NCBI GenBank assembly: GCA_032718565.1
Contig: JAVGVS010000056.1
Location: 62,001 to 126,000 of the forward strand
DNA from: Distichodus sexfasciatus
Taxonomy: Eukaryota > Chordata > Actinopteri > Characiformes > Distichodontidae
DNA: 64,000 nt
Direction of reading: 5' to 3'
This document shows, piece after piece, positions 34,924-47,378 of the stretch. The first letter of the stretch is position 1. The number at the start of each line of letters is the position of its first letter. The notes beneath the pieces were generated by a model, which was not told the DNA's origin, did no database searches, and was given only the letters and a program-made list of their open reading frames with translations. The position numbers and the translations under genes are program-made.

Positions 34924-35774
34924 TTAAACCATCTCATATAAGTTCCACCTTTTAACAAACACGACAGCACAGGCATCACAGCCCCATGCAGCAACCAGCT
35001 GTCTTGAAATGTTCGACACGTTCAAGGTCCACACTTCACCTGAACTCCCATTTGGCCGTTCTCCAGGCCGTTAGCAGGCAGGACTGAGAAAGCCTGTTTC
35101 ATTTTAATTGGGCATTGCTGAAGTTATTGGACGTAATTGCCACGTTTAACCGTCCATTCATCAACTCCGAGGGCTGCTGTTTGCCTGCTGTCACCTGGCG
35201 TTTTTCTGACATCATTAGCTCAACCCTCCGCAGATGAAGCGGTTATGGAGGAAAAGCTTGATGCTGTGCTTGGCAGTAAACGGCAATCGAGGAATAATAG
35301 ACCAAATCATTTATGCTGCTGATGTTCTGTTACGAGGTCGGAACCTTATAGCTGAGCAATAAAGGCGAAGTGTGAGGACATCACGCAACTCGAGTTAATG
35401 CTTGGTTTAAAACCATCCAACATCTGTTAAACCAGCGTCACCGTGACATGAGCAGACTGGTTTCAAGGCGTCATGGTTTTACTGACTGTCTTAATCGCAG
35501 ATGCTACACACACACACACACAGGTGCGTCTTGCTATCTTTGTGACATCCATTGACGCCCATAATGGCTAGATGTAGATAAAATGGATTTCATGACGATG
35601 CAATATTATATCTTTCACTGGCCAACAATTTGATTTTTGCTGATATCACGAAGTCTGCTGCACTACAGTTTTGATTTGATTCAGTCCCAGGAGCCAGCGA
35701 TCGATACGAGACAATATGAAATGATGATTTAACACAATCACTCCCATTCATATCAGTTCGCAAAAAGCTGCTTA

Positions 35775-36165
35775 ATAGGTGTGCACGATTCAGCAAATCT
35801 CACGATTCGATTCCTTTCTGATTCTTGGGCTCACAATTCAGTTCAGAATCAATTCACGATTCATAAACATTCATGATTACATTTTTTGAGTTACTTTTCC
35901 CATTTGGAATGCATGAATCGATTTGGAATTGACCGAGAAACAATTGTGATTCGATTCGATTTTTTTACAGACCCTCACAACTTTTTTGTTTTGTTTTTAT
36001 GTATAGGTTTGATTTGAACCAGCATGTGATATCGTCTCATGTCGATCTCTAGCTCTTGAATTGAATCAAATCAAAGTTATATTGTGATTATCGGCAAAGG
36101 TAACAAATCCTTGTCTACTGAAGTTATAACGTATTGTGATGAAACTCGTGATTTACACGCCTAGT
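35775..36165. mobile_element. hAT-like repeat rich in GATTCGATT words
   Basis: TAGGTGTGCACGATTCAGC, then ACGATTCGATTCCTTTCTGA and GTGATTCGATTCGATTTT, ending near GTGATTTACACGCCTAG. The ends form an imperfect inverted repeat typical of this fish repeat group. Confidence 0.6.
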
Positions 36166-36405
36166 GCTGATATGAGCAACCGATAAGTCGAGGTACCGCC
36201 CGGATAATGTGAGCTCACTGCAGCTATAATCAGTATAGATGGTTATAAAGACTGATAAATCACATAAAGAAACTGAAAGACAAGACGAATCCATGTGGTG
36301 AGCACTGTCATGGCATAATTTGACGCTTTATTTCCCGAACCTTTAATAAAAGTTGTTGTACTTTTGTTCCAAGCTTTATACTAAGGTGTTATTTGTGTGT
36401 TGCAG

Positions 36406-36555
36406 AGGGAAAGAGTCAGATTTCCTAAACTGGACTTCACTCTGGCAGACCTACATGAGCGCTTCAGGCGTCAGCTGGCTACGGAGCAGGCCACCACCAT
36501 CACCATCGACTCCGTGGAGGCTGTAAAACACGTCACCCAAAACATGGTGAAAATG
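36406..36555 (+). CDS. polrmt: polrmt coding exon 6
   Basis: Fifty codons, phase 0 at both ends, acceptor TGTGTTGCAG and donor GTGGGT. The translation RERVRFPKLDFTLADLHERF…AVKHVTQNMVKM corresponds to human YPKLHLPLKTLQCLFEKQL…EVKHARKTLKTL, part of the N-terminal domain. Confidence 0.9.
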
Positions 36556-36706
36556 GTGGGTGTCTTTTCACAAGCACACCAACTCTGCAGCAGGGCCGGC
36601 ATCCCGGTTTGGTGATAACATTAACCAACATGTCTTAAATGTGTAGCTCCAATGTCTTGCCAAACCCTGTTTTAACTCACTATTGTTACTAGGATTGCAT
36701 GTTAAA

Positions 36707-37251
36707 TGTGACCCTCCATGGCAAAACCAGTCGCTTCTCTCAAAATTAAGGTTTCTCCTGTCACGCCAAGTGAGAAACGGAGAAATCTGCCTTTGAAGTT
36801 GACTATCGACGTAGCACTCACAGACGCTTGGTGCGGTCGCAGCGTAGGCTACGTTTGTATTTACAGTAGCCTACGCTGCATTCACAGCCACACGGATAGC
36901 CTACCTGCGTTAGGTTAACTGAACTCGGGAGACGAAGATGGATTCCGGAGAAATATCTTCACGCTAGTCAACCAGTGGATTTACCGTAAATATTGAAGTA
37001 GAGCGGTCGAAACAGAAACTTTTAACATTCTGCTGGAATTGAATTCCTCACCTCAAGAAAGTCACGTTTTTAGGATGGAAAGGGTAAGTTTTTCAGTTAA
37101 ATTTATTGACAACAGTACAGTATAAACCCTTCCACTGTTTCAAAACACTAAAAACAAAAAATCCCAAATTTTACCTCACGCAACATAAACGGTCATTTTT
37201 CTCGGAAACCTCTGTTGCGACAAGCGACTGGTTTCGCCGTGCAGAGTCACA
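36707..37251 (+). mobile_element. TIR element family T, copy C (internally deleted)
   Basis: TGTGACCCTCCATGGC.. to ..GTGCAGAGTCACA, 545 bp, flanked by AA on both sides, in polrmt intron 6. About 90 bp near the left end (the TTTTCATGAAAGGGCATAAA part) is deleted. Confidence 0.9.
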
Positions 37252-37866
37252 AATTACGTGGAAATGTAGTCAAAAAGTTACCTGTTGTACAAAAGTAGTT
37301 GTACATGATTTACATTCAGGAAAGTTTTTCCCACGACCTGTACATTTCTGGAACATCTCCCCGTCGCTGTACTTTTCCCAATGTGTTGGTCAGTGGCATT
37401 TACTTGCTCTGCATATTCTCCTTGTGTCCCCGGTGGTCCTGCAGCGTTTACACCGCAGTCTTGCTGAATACTAATGTCTCCGAAACACTACACAGGGTCA
37501 GTTTGGGATGTTGATTCGGGCCGATCAGAGCCGTATCATCTGCTCACTCTGCTGGACGCAGGGAACCAGCCACCCCCTGATGGCATGCTAAACCACTTTT
37601 GCTCAGAATTCACTCATCGCTCGTACCTCCACAAGTCTGTTCCGATCGGGCAGATGGAGGAGAGTTGCGCCGGCAGAGTTTTTCGTTATTTTGTAGAACC
37701 CGTGAAAATGCCGACCCTGAATAAAAATCTGCTGTTTATGAAATAAAAGACAAAGTGATAAAACCAGTGGTGTGTAAGAAGTGAAACCGCATTACATCAT
37801 CTAAACTCGCTGTTTTAATAAAATCCTGAGTTCTTAGAGTGTATTTTATTCTCTGTTTCTTTTCAG

Positions 37867-38034
37867 AGGAAGCTGTTAGCCGAGCAGCGATCCCACTGGC
37901 GCAAGGCCCTGCTCCAGGCTCTGAGAGAGAGCAAAATGATTTTAGGCGGCAGCAACCAGCACAACTGGAGGACAGTCATCTACCCGTATCTCTGCATCCT
38001 CCGAGACGAGGATTACGTCAACATCATGCTGCAG
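37867..38034 (+). CDS. polrmt: polrmt coding exon 7
   Basis: Fifty-six codons, phase 0/0, acceptor CTTTTCAG, donor GTGCAT. The translation RKLLAEQRSHWRKALLQALR, then YPYLCILRDEDYVNIMLQ, matches human RDQWEKALCRALRETK…LYPFLCLLDEREVVRMLLQ (N-terminal domain). Confidence 0.92.
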
Positions 38035-38130
38035 GTGCATAGTTTGTACAGATTATACTGACCTTTTCGTTTCCTTTCACTCCGGTTTAAACATTTGTTT
38101 TATGCATCAGACCAAAAGCCGTCAGGTGAA

Positions 38131-38882
38131 CAGGAGATGTGTGAACCTTCACTGGTCTCACGATTCGATTCGATTATGATTATCAGGTCAACGATTCGAT
38201 TTGATGCAATATCTTGATTTATCACGATGCATCCAATGAAGTTTTCCACTTTACCTCACACTGCACACAGATTGGGCAGCCATAGTTACTACCGGGAGGT
38301 TCTTTTTAGCTAGAATTTTTATACTGTAGCCAGAAATAATGTAATCCAGGGGTTTTCAACTGGTTCTATCCCACTACGCTGTCATTGTGTGTCTGTGTGT
38401 GTGATATTTCAGATATTTGCATTCATTTTTTTGTAAGTGATTATTTTTATCATTGTGAACTCACCACAGCACAGCACACAATGCACCACAACGAAGTGTG
38501 ACCTCTGCGTTTAACCCATCCGTGAAGGAGCAGTGGGCAGCTAACAAGCGCCTGGGGAGCAGTGCTTGGGGACGGTACCTTGCTCATCAGTACCTCAGTG
38601 GTAACTTTACCGGCCCTGGATTCGAACCTGCGAACTTCTGATCCGGGCGGACACCCTACCGTTACGCCAGATACATTGTTAATAAAGATGTGCAAATCGA
38701 TTCAATGTTTTGAAAAATCAATAAAATGAAATAATTTGAAAAACTAACTGATACTGATATAATCGATTATGGTCTGTCACTGCATCGACCATAATCGTCG
38801 TCATTCGATGCCGAATGTGGGGTAGAGCCATAAAAATTCAAGCTAAAAAGAACCTCCCGGTAGTAGCTACGGCCGCCCAGTT
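38131..38882 (+). mobile_element. hAT-like repeat with inverted arms, carrying a SINE
   Basis: It opens AGATGTGTGAACCTTCACTG and GTCTCACGATTCGATTCG, as in the element at 62283. An arm at 38272-38316 (GCAGCCATAGTTACTACCGG GAGGTTC) is repeated inverted at 38840-38882. A family 1 SINE sits between the arms. Confidence 0.65.
38436..38669 (-). mobile_element. Family 1 SINE, full length
   Basis: All parts in reverse: tail, body (GGAGCAGTGGGCAGCTAACA) and head ending CCGTTACGCCA. It is inserted within the hAT-like repeat. Confidence 0.9.
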
Positions 38883-38885
38883 ATA

Positions 38886-39044
38886 GGGCAGCTGGTGGCG
38901 TAACGGTAGGGATCAGAAGACGCAGGTTCGAATCCAGGGCCGGTAAAGTTACCACTGAGGTACTGATGAGCAAGGTACCGTCCCCAAGCACTGCTCCCCA
39001 GGCGCTTGTTAGCTGCCCACTGCTCCTTCACGGATGGGTTAAAC
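38886..39044 (+). mobile_element. Family 1 SINE, head and body
   Basis: GGGCAGCTGGTGGCGTAACG with a short deletion in the head, then the body to CGGATGGGTTAAA. It is inverted relative to the copy at 38436, about 215 bp away, and closely similar to it. Confidence 0.88.
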
Positions 39045-39245
39045 TGAATGATTCACGTTTTTCTACTACAAAAAGCGAAAGTGGTGCCAAAAAGGGAATG
39101 TAATAATAATAGAAGAAAAACAATAGAAGAACGCGCAGTGTTACACGCTTAATCACAACAAGAAAGTCATTTCCTTGGCCTGTAATTGTCTCGGCCTGAT
39201 TTTAAACAGCTTTTACCATTTCTTCACCGTGCTGTGGGTTTTCAG

Positions 39246-39416
39246 GCTCTGACCAACCTGCCGCCCAGCGGAGAGTCGCTGCTCATCATGGCCAAAGAGC
39301 TGGGAAACAGAGTTCACAACATCTACTGCATCCAACAGAAGAGCCACAGCCAGATGGTGGGGAAACTTGGCGACATCTACGATTCGTATGCAGAGCTGCT
39401 GGCCAAGGACACTGAG
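39246..39416 (+). CDS. polrmt: polrmt coding exon 8
   Basis: Fifty-seven codons, phase 0/0, acceptor GGTTTTCAG, donor GTATAA. The translation begins ALTNLPPSGESLLIMAKELG and ends SYAELLAKDTE, matching human ALPAQGESFTTLARELS…YRKYLCLLASDAE. Confidence 0.92.
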
Positions 39417-40659
39417 GTATAAAACTAATATGCTGTTGATGGAAAATGTTTGATGATTTGATTGCAGTTTGTAATTTGGGGATTTTTTTTTTTAAAAAGG
39501 GGACGTCATGATACAGTGGCACGTACAAGTTTGGACTCAAAAGTATCTGTTATTGATAATGGTTCAGGGAGCAGAAGATGATGATTTCTTTTCAGCAGTT
39601 TAGATTCGAGATTTGTTTATTATTTTTGTTTTATAAAGTGAAACAAGCAGAGGAACACCATGCAAAACTTGGGCCCCAGTACCTTTGAATTCTTAGGTAA
39701 CATTTACAGCAGGGGTTTCCAACCGGTGGTCCGCGGCAGCAACGCAAGTGGTCCGTGGCATGCATTTCAGATGATTTGTGCATCCTGATGACACGAGTGG
39801 GCTGAAGACTACTGCTTAGTCTGAACAGTGGTTCCCAGAACAGAACCAGGTCAAAACCCCTGATTTACAGGAATACTTCACCATGTCATTTCGACATTTT
39901 TTCAAAGTTGCATCTTAAATTATAAAAAAATAAAATTCTATAAAAATCATTCCAATAACAAGCCTAATATATTATAAAATGATACGTTTAATATGTTGTT
40001 TAATGCGGTCTTACGATGATAGTTTAGTTTATTTCAAACAAACAAACATTTCAAACAAACATATTTCCAACGAATATATATCAAACATATTCACTTTCAT
40101 CATAATTGCGTAACACAGTTCATTTTTTGTTTGAAAAAGGAAGTAGGCAGAATTAAAAAAAAACCTATTTGGCCCTACTCCACTCATACAAAGTATCACT
40201 AACTTAAAATAAAACAACAAAACAGAACGAGTGATACGACAAAATAGTAAAAAATGTTTGACGTTTCGAACGGCAGTCAAACATAGCAGCGACGGTATTT
40301 TTGGATGCTGCTGGGATGTACGTATCTCCCGCCTTGTGCAGCGTCTCATGCTCCTCAGAGCGGATCTCCATCGGAAGTGTATATTTTTTTTGTAGAGAAA
40401 GGTAAGAATTTTTCCGAAAGGTATTAAAAAGGTTTCATTACTGAATGAGTTGTATTTCTACGTGACGGTGCTATTAAAGATGTTTTGGTATGTTTATGGG
40501 GGTCTGGGTCATCTTTTTAGGGGGTTTATTCAAGTGAAGTCATTTTTTACTTTAGTCACATGATCTAGAGCCTATTAACGACGTAAGGTGAGGTATTTTT
40601 GTGAAAGATTAAGAGTGTCCAGTAAATTCTGTTATGTAAAATGTCAGAGAGAAAAGATA

Positions 40660-40785
40660 AATATTTAAGGGTCTTGCTCAGGGACACAGTGGTGGTGGTG
40701 GTAGTGTTGGAGGTGGGATTGAACCCACAACCTTTTGGTCCAGAGGTGAGCACCCTATTGCCAGACCACCACCACCACACTGTTT
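40660..40785 (-). mobile_element. Family 2 SINE fragment
   Basis: AGGGTCTTGCTCAGGGACAC, a GGT triplet expansion at 40688-40704, GGGATTGAACCCACAACCTT and a head ending CCAGACCACCACCACCAC. It ends about 45 bp before the exon 9 acceptor. Confidence 0.8.
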
Positions 40786-40831
40786 CACACTGTTTACGTA
40801 TGTCATCCCATAATTTCCTCCCGCCTCACAG

Positions 40832-41071
40832 CCCAGCAGCGTGTTGCCGCGGGAGCGCTGGTGCCAGCTGGAGGTGGAGAGGAGCGGTGGGCCGTCCCTG
40901 CTGAGTGACGACACGCCCTGGCCCCACATGCTGGTGGTTCAGGTGGGCAGCTTCCTTGTGGACCTGATGGTGCGCGAACTCAAAATCCACGACGACATGC
41001 TGAACCCGGCGCATGACAAGAAGCTGATCCCCATCCTGTACCACATGTACACCTTCCGCAGCAACCGCCAG
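40832..41071 (+). CDS. polrmt: polrmt coding exon 9
   Basis: Eighty codons, phase 0/0, acceptor GCCTCACAG, donor GTAAGA. The translation includes LPRERWCQLEVE, PWPHMLVVQVGSFLVDLMV and LIPILYHMYTFRSNRQ, the last matching human LVPVLYHVYSFRNVQQ. It closes the N-terminal domain. The next exon should begin LGFIK or similar. Confidence 0.93.
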
Positions 41072-41139
41072 GTAAGAACGAGTAGAGTTGGGGACAAGAC
41101 CACCTAAACCGAGACCGAGACCAGACCAAGACTCTGAAG

Positions 41140-42195
41140 TAGGGATGCACCGATTGCAATTTTCTTGGCCGATTCCGATTACTGTTTTTTTTTGTAAGTG
41201 TGATCGGCCGATACCGATTTTTCCGATACAGATTTTTCCGATAGCGATTTTTTTTTTGACAGGAAATAGAAAATTAGAGCTGCGGCGAGTAGTCGACGAC
41301 ATCGACACAAAAAATGGGTTTCAATTACTAGTTACTTTTATAATAGTGACATATAATAGTGGCAGCTCTACAGCAAATACAAACAAAAATCAAATTTTCT
41401 TTAATATAATGCTTTATTTTCCTAACAAATTTTCTTTGCAAATTTAAATAAATAAAATGTAACTTGTAAAATGTAAAATGTAACAACTCCGGTAACTCGA
41501 CGTCCGAAAAGTAACGCCTACTTGGCATTGTGTATTTTGGGCAGAGGTGATTTATCAGATTTCTGAAGCCTGTATCCTCAACTATGGAAAACGGCTGATC
41601 ATCTAGTGATCATCTTGTGACTGACTTGTGCATCTGTGTTTATGTTGAATTGGGGACAGTCAAGTAGAAAAACCCCGCCCCCAAACTGCCAAAACCCGCC
41701 CCCTTTCAAAGTGCGCGCGCAGAAATTTCACTCGAGCGAAAAAGCTGCTCGTCCGTAATCTACTTCGCGCGCGAGAACAGTTAACACATCGAGAGGAAAA
41801 AAGACATTCGCGAGAGGCAAAATACAGTTTGCGCGCAATATTATCACAACCGCGCACTCGATTCTTAATTTCGTGCTCTCGAGTTTCACATTTGCGCGCG
41901 CGACTTTGAAATTTGCGCCCGCGAATTTTTTGCGGCCAGCCATTTTGCGCGCTCTAGTTTTGCCGTTGATGTGACGCCATACTCACACACCCACAATTCA
42001 TTTCGTCGCCACACGATGTCACCCCATTCAAAGTGAATGAGAAACACCTCCGTTGAGCGTACATGTGAACGCTGCCTGAATGCGCACGTGGCTGTGCTGC
42101 AAGTAATGCGCATGCGCAAGATCGGTTTGAAATCGGCAATACGTGTGAGTGATCGGCCGATTCCGATCGCTGGCCGATCGATCGGTGCATCCCTA
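41140..42195 (+). mobile_element. 1,056-bp hAT-like element with perfect 8-bp target duplication
   Basis: Ends TAGGGATGCACCGATTGCAA and GATCGATCGGTGCATCCCTA are inverted. CTCTGAAG is present at 41132-41139 and 42196-42203. An 8-bp duplication is the hallmark of hAT transposition. No transposase ORF; the interior is CpG-rich (GCGCGC words at 41710-41960). Confidence 0.95.
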
Positions 42196-42592
42196 CTCTG
42201 AAGGGCAGAGACCGAGACTGAGACCGGACCAATGCACATTTTACACCACATGACACATGGAACATGCAAAGCCTAAGTAACATTAAACATGTTTATTCAG
42301 TATCTCTCTCTTTCATATCTATAATGAGTTATCCAACCTGATCACATCATGTGTTAAACGCAACAAACCACAGTGAACACTCCTCAAGAGCAAACTCACT
42401 GTTTTATTATTTATTATTGTTATTATTCAGAGACATTCTATGGCCCAGTACCGTGAAGAAAAATAAGGTTAGTGCCAGACGGAAACACTTCTTTATCCAT
42501 TTGCTATCTATCTGGATACAGAATAAAATTATTTGATAGCAAATAGTATATTTTTCTGTATTTATTTTTCTTCTATTGATTACTCTCTAATA

Positions 42593-43224
42593 TGTGACCC
42601 TCCACGGCAAAACCAGTCGCTTGTCGCAAACTTTCCAAATTGAGTCATATGAATGAAAGGGCATAATCAAGCTTCAAAACGATACCTATATAGAATGAAT
42701 CGGACGACATATGACTGAGATATCAACATTCAAAAGAGTCGGGTTTCTCCTGTCACGCCAAAGTGAAAGCGAATCTGCTTTGAGTTGACTATCGCATTAG
42801 CACTCCTGAGCAGCTTGAATGCGGTCGTATTTCACGTTTGTATTCATTTGGCCTCTGCTGCATTCTGATCACCACGGATAGCCTACCTCGTTAGGTTAAC
42901 TGAACTCGAGAACAAAAGATGGATTCGGAGAAATATCTTCCGCTAGTCAACCCAGTGGATTTAGTAAATATTGGGTAAGCGGTCAAAAAAAAAACTTTTA
43001 ACATTCTGCTGGAATTGAATTCCTCACCTCAAGAAAGTCACGTTTTTAGGATGGAAAGGGTAGAGATTTTTCAGCCAAATTTATTCCTAACAGTGATATA
43101 GACCTTCCACTGTTCAAAGCACTAAAAACAAAAATCCCAGAATTTTACCTCCACGCATAACTTGTCGTTTTTCTAGGAAACCTCCGTTCGCGACAATGAA
43201 ATCTGGTTTTAGTGGAGGGTCACA
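42593..43224 (+). mobile_element. TIR element family T, copy D (many small indels)
   Basis: TGTGACCCTCCACGGC.. to ..AGTGGAGGGTCACA, flanked by TA on both sides. The first 180 bp match copy F well. From about 42755 onward there are many one- and few-base gaps relative to copies C and F. Confidence 0.9.
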
Positions 43225-44215
43225 TATTATAAAATGGAAAAAAACAATTTCTGATCATTTGAAAATTAAGAAATACTAAAGTTTTGGGTAATTTTGAGCC
43301 GATTTGGACGCATTTGGCCTATAAAATGGCTTTCTTTGTGGCCTTTTCTGAAGAGAACTACGTTTACTACGCCAAGATGGCGTTCACGTATCAGAGTCCA
43401 GCGATATACGAGTCATTTACATAGGCGAAAAAATGTCATTCATGGGGTTTTGTCACAATTACTTCAGATTTTGTACACTGACTTACTCAGAAATAACGTA
43501 CAGAGGAATGAATATAATGTCCGGTAAGTTCAAAGTCTTGTGATTCTAACGGTATGTGTGTGTGGTTTCTGTGAGTTAAAGGGATTCTGAATTATTAAAG
43601 CACTAATTAACTAAACAACGCAAAATGACTGCGTCAATTTCAAAGAGTTTTAATAGTAATACTGTCAGAGTTGTGGTCTCGGCTGGTCTCGGAATCCCCA
43701 GTCCTCTTTGTCCGAGTCCAAGACGAGACCGGTACAAACACAGTCGAGTTGGAGACAAGACCGAGACTTTTAAAAACTGGTCTCGAGGCCGGTCTCGGCC
43801 CGTTCCCCAACTTTTGATAGAATGAGGGGGTGGGGAAATGACCAAAGTTCATGACAGTCACGATGGTATATCGATTCAACGGACAGCGATGCTCCGTGGT
43901 GCCGCTATCACAGACGTTATCAATTTGATTGTTTTGAAGCCAGCGATATCGATTTGAGACGATATCAAATTTTGATTTAACATAGTTACAGATTACACTC
44001 ATAGCAAATCACAAATGCAACTAAAATTTCATTTGATGTCTTTAGTGAAGTTGTGACAAAGCCAGTTGGCAGCTCGACACTTGATTGGCGAGCGATGTTA
44101 CAGGTATGCATGATGTTGCAAGGATTGTTGATCACTGGATATGTAGCGATGTAGATGAAAATAAGAACCACCGCCCTCAGCCTTACTTGGGTTCAGGATG
44201 TTAGGAAGTTGAACT

Positions 44216-44521
44216 AGGGCTGCAACAAATGACTATTTTTGTGTCGGAAGTAATCTACTCGATTATTTATTGATTAATCAGTGTCGGATTAAAACAAAAT
44301 TTAAAAAAAGACAATACATTTGATTAGGCTTATTCTACTGTGTGAGTAGAAGTTAGTCATATACGCTTTATGTTGTTGTATTCAATTGAAAATGAAGAAA
44401 CGTGAAGTTCAAGGGTCATTTTGAATTAATTTGGCCAATAAAATGAGTTGCTTATGGCCTTTCTGGAAGAGAACTGCATTTTAATAACTGCGAGTTATTC
44501 GAATAATCGTTTCGGCTCTAA
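44216..44521. mobile_element. hAT-like MITE (TAGGGCTGCAAC type)
   Basis: Left TAGGGCTGCAACAAATGACT and right TCGAATAATCGTTTCGGCTC TA are inverted ends of a common fish hAT MITE. The interior shares AAGAGAACTGCATTT-like sequence with 43330-43370. Confidence 0.75.
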
Positions 44522-44778
44522 TTTGAACCTACAATCTCTTGGAGACTTAGACCTGGGGGGGCCGCGATCCACTGGTTCAAAACTACCGGTCTAGTCTAGG
44601 GATTCAAGAAGTTGTAGGGTCAAATCCGGTGGTCTGCATCCCCGCGGTGGCGACGCAGGGGGTCCATAACATGAAGACCAGAAATTTACTTAGTTTTATT
44701 AAGTTTGCTAAACATTTCCAGATGAATTGGGCTTTTTTATCAGTGATAAATTAAAACAATATCAAAAATAATAGGCCC

Positions 44779-44802
44779 ACACACACACACACACACACAC
44801 AA
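44779..44802. repeat. (CA)n microsatellite
   Basis: A pure CA run of about 12 units. Confidence 0.92.
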
Positions 44803-45066
44803 GTGGGGCGCCAGACTTCTGCTGGTCTGAGATAAATTGGTCCCTGTGTCCAAAGAACCATTTGAAAACCCTGGACTAGGGCTCGTCTCTCCTGGGGGTT
44901 TAAATATGTGTGTGTTTGGGATATTTGTGGCCGTTTGTTGAGTGTGTGTGTTTGGGTGTGTGAACGAGTGTGTGTGTTTGTGCCTCACTCAGGAGTGTTA
45001 TTCTAATGGGAATTTGTGAGATTGCATTTGCTCCATGATGCAGTGGTCCTGTCTGTCAGCACGAGA

Positions 45067-45102
45067 CCACCTCCTCCTCCTCCTCCTCCTCCTCCTCCTC
45101 CT
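45067..45102. repeat. (CTC)n microsatellite
   Basis: About twelve CTC triplets. The poly-Pro and poly-Gly ORFs over it are artefacts. Confidence 0.93.
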
Positions 45103-45239
45103 TGTGTGCGAGTGTGTTTCTGTGAGTGTGTCTGCACAGTGTGTGTGTGTGTGTCGCGCTCCTGCTCCTCTCTGCTGAGGCTGCAGATGGCCCGAGCAGC
45201 AGGGCGGGCGCTCCACTCAGGGCCAGAGTTTGGGGCATA

Positions 45240-47180
45240 GTGATCATAATGTAATATTGATGTGAATATTTTTAGCCTTATCCAGTGCCTGTGCTTGGTT
45301 GGGCCTTTCATAAAGAGCTCTTACCTGATTGGTCGTCCGCCGTCTGCTGTGTGCTGTAGTGTCCTTATTTTTTGTCATTTACATCCAAAAGCACAAAAAC
45401 AGAGAGACGCTGATAATGATGAGGTGCTCTTAAAAACGTTTAAGCGTCTACCTCTCAAAAGCTTTGTCCTTAGCAGGTTTTTAGCATATTTCAAAAGCTC
45501 TCGGCCCGGAGCTGACTATACGCCTGGAGGTAATTGTTAAAGTCTTTTTGGCTTAAGCTAGATCCGATATTGAACCGTGCTTCTTCCAAGGAGCTCCCTT
45601 GCTAGTGCATTAGAATTACATTTGCAGTAAATTGATTATTACACCTTAAAGATACAGCTGCAATCCCTCGCAAAGACCAAACATCGTTACAAATTGTTAG
45701 GCCAATAACAGATATTCCAACACAAAACCTAATTGAAAGGCTTTTAGTGTCTAATTTTTAGTTGAGAACGTTTGATAAAGTTCTGAATTCTATAAAGTGC
45801 TGTATTCTTCCTGAGAACCATTTTTAAATTCTTCAGTTTAAAACAAACAGAGAATGAATAAATATAAAATATTATAAATCAGGTAAGGTCTTAATTGAGC
45901 AACACTCAGTTTTGGTGCAGACAAAAATGAACAAATCCTCAAACACAAAATTTAATTTAATTTAATTTAACTTTTAGCGCATGTTTAATTTTCACAACAA
46001 CTTTTCATAACAACTCTTCTTAACACAAAAACTGTAGGGATCTTCGCAGCAGTTTCTCAAAAGTTAAACAGTAAAAAAAACTAATGAATGAATAAATCCA
46101 ATAAATAGTTCCCTGAAGCCAAAGTGGACAAATTAAAATGTTGAAATTTATTTATTTCAGTAGCATATCAAATTAAAAAATGAGCAATACTAATAATTAT
46201 AAAAAATGTTTAAATATCAGCCGGAACGATAACGGCGAAATTAAACTGATACGAGGGATTTTTAGGGCCGAATACAGATTATTGTCCAGGAGAACCGATT
46301 TTTGAACTAATCTGCCATAAATATTTACATTGATGTCAAAAATTTAAATATCAAATGTTCAAACACAAAACTTCATTTTAATGCATTTTAGGATGTGTTT
46401 AATTCTAAGAACTTAAAAATAAAATTAATCAGACAATTCTTAATAAAAAAAGTAGAGGAACTCCCCAGCAGCCATTTTTTGAAGTAAGATAAGTAGCGAA
46501 TGAATGAATAAATAATTAAAATAACTTCCTGAAATAATATATTAGCATAGTTTTTATTTACTTGTACTTTATACTACTTATTTTATTTTTTTTAAAAATC
46601 TCACACCAGTAACCGTGAAAACGCTAAATATCGGTGCCGATAGTCGTCCGATCCCTATCCTGAAGCCCTTTTAAGAATCACCGTGGCCTTTAGATGCAGT
46701 AGAACATATTTCTTGGTGTGTGAGTGTGGGTTCATGTGTCTTTTGCCCTTTACCTTGATGTCATAGTCATTTTGGCTGTCATGCATAATTAATTCCAGTG
46801 TTAACCAGACCTTATTTACAACGGTGTATGTGCTGTGGCATTTTCAATTTGATTCAGCCGCAGAAACCCCCCAAAAAAAGCGCCACGCGTCACCGGCGGG
46901 AGATGATAATTAAAGCCAGGTTACAGTGGCAGAATAAATGATGTGAGGTTAATAGGAAACATTGAGCCTCATTCACCCGGCGTTCTTACGGAGAAATGTG
47001 TTCTTAAAACCTGCACGTATACAATTTGCAGAAAGTGTTTTCTTATTTGAGATTTGTCAGGTAAGAAGCGAGCCTCCCAGCTCTGGAGAGCAGTTTAAGC
47101 AGAAGCAGACGAACGGTTTGGCAGTTTAAGAGCACATCATGAATCCGACAGACTTTTTAGGATCTTTCTTATGAACAAAC
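45240..47180. other. Intron 9 stretch, AT-rich, old degraded repeats
   Basis: No gene. It contains AT-rich sequence and a hAT-like remnant (CCGGAACGATAACGG at 46220 to GTCGTCCGATCCCTA at 46650). Nothing coding is recognisable. Confidence 0.4.
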
Positions 47181-47378
47181 TAAAGATTCCACTGATCCGA
47201 TGCGTGGATGGGATATCTGTCCGATACCGACTCTGATAGCTGGATCGGGTGTCGGTGGCATTGGGCCAAGCTGTGGAGCCGATCTGATGATATTATTATA
47301 CCTATAAATTTGTTATGCATTAAGCGTCACTGCGGTAAAGCTGGTTTGTTGTTCGACATTCACGGTAATTTGTACATA

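Larger units (their letters stand above)
41079..43820. mobile_element. Outer GAGACC-rich repeat with two elements nested in it
   Basis: AGAGTTGGGGACAAGACC and GAGACCGAGACCAGACC at the left, GGCAGAGACCGAGACTGAGA at 42204, and inverted GGTCTCGAGGCCGGTCTC..CCCGTTCCCCAAC at 43780-43812 mark the two ends of an old repeat. The hAT-like element (41140) and copy D (42593) lie inside it. Limits are approximate. Confidence 0.55.

Noticed and set aside
45003..45311. Poly-Gly and poly-Pro ORFs
   Set aside because: Caused by a (CTC)n run.
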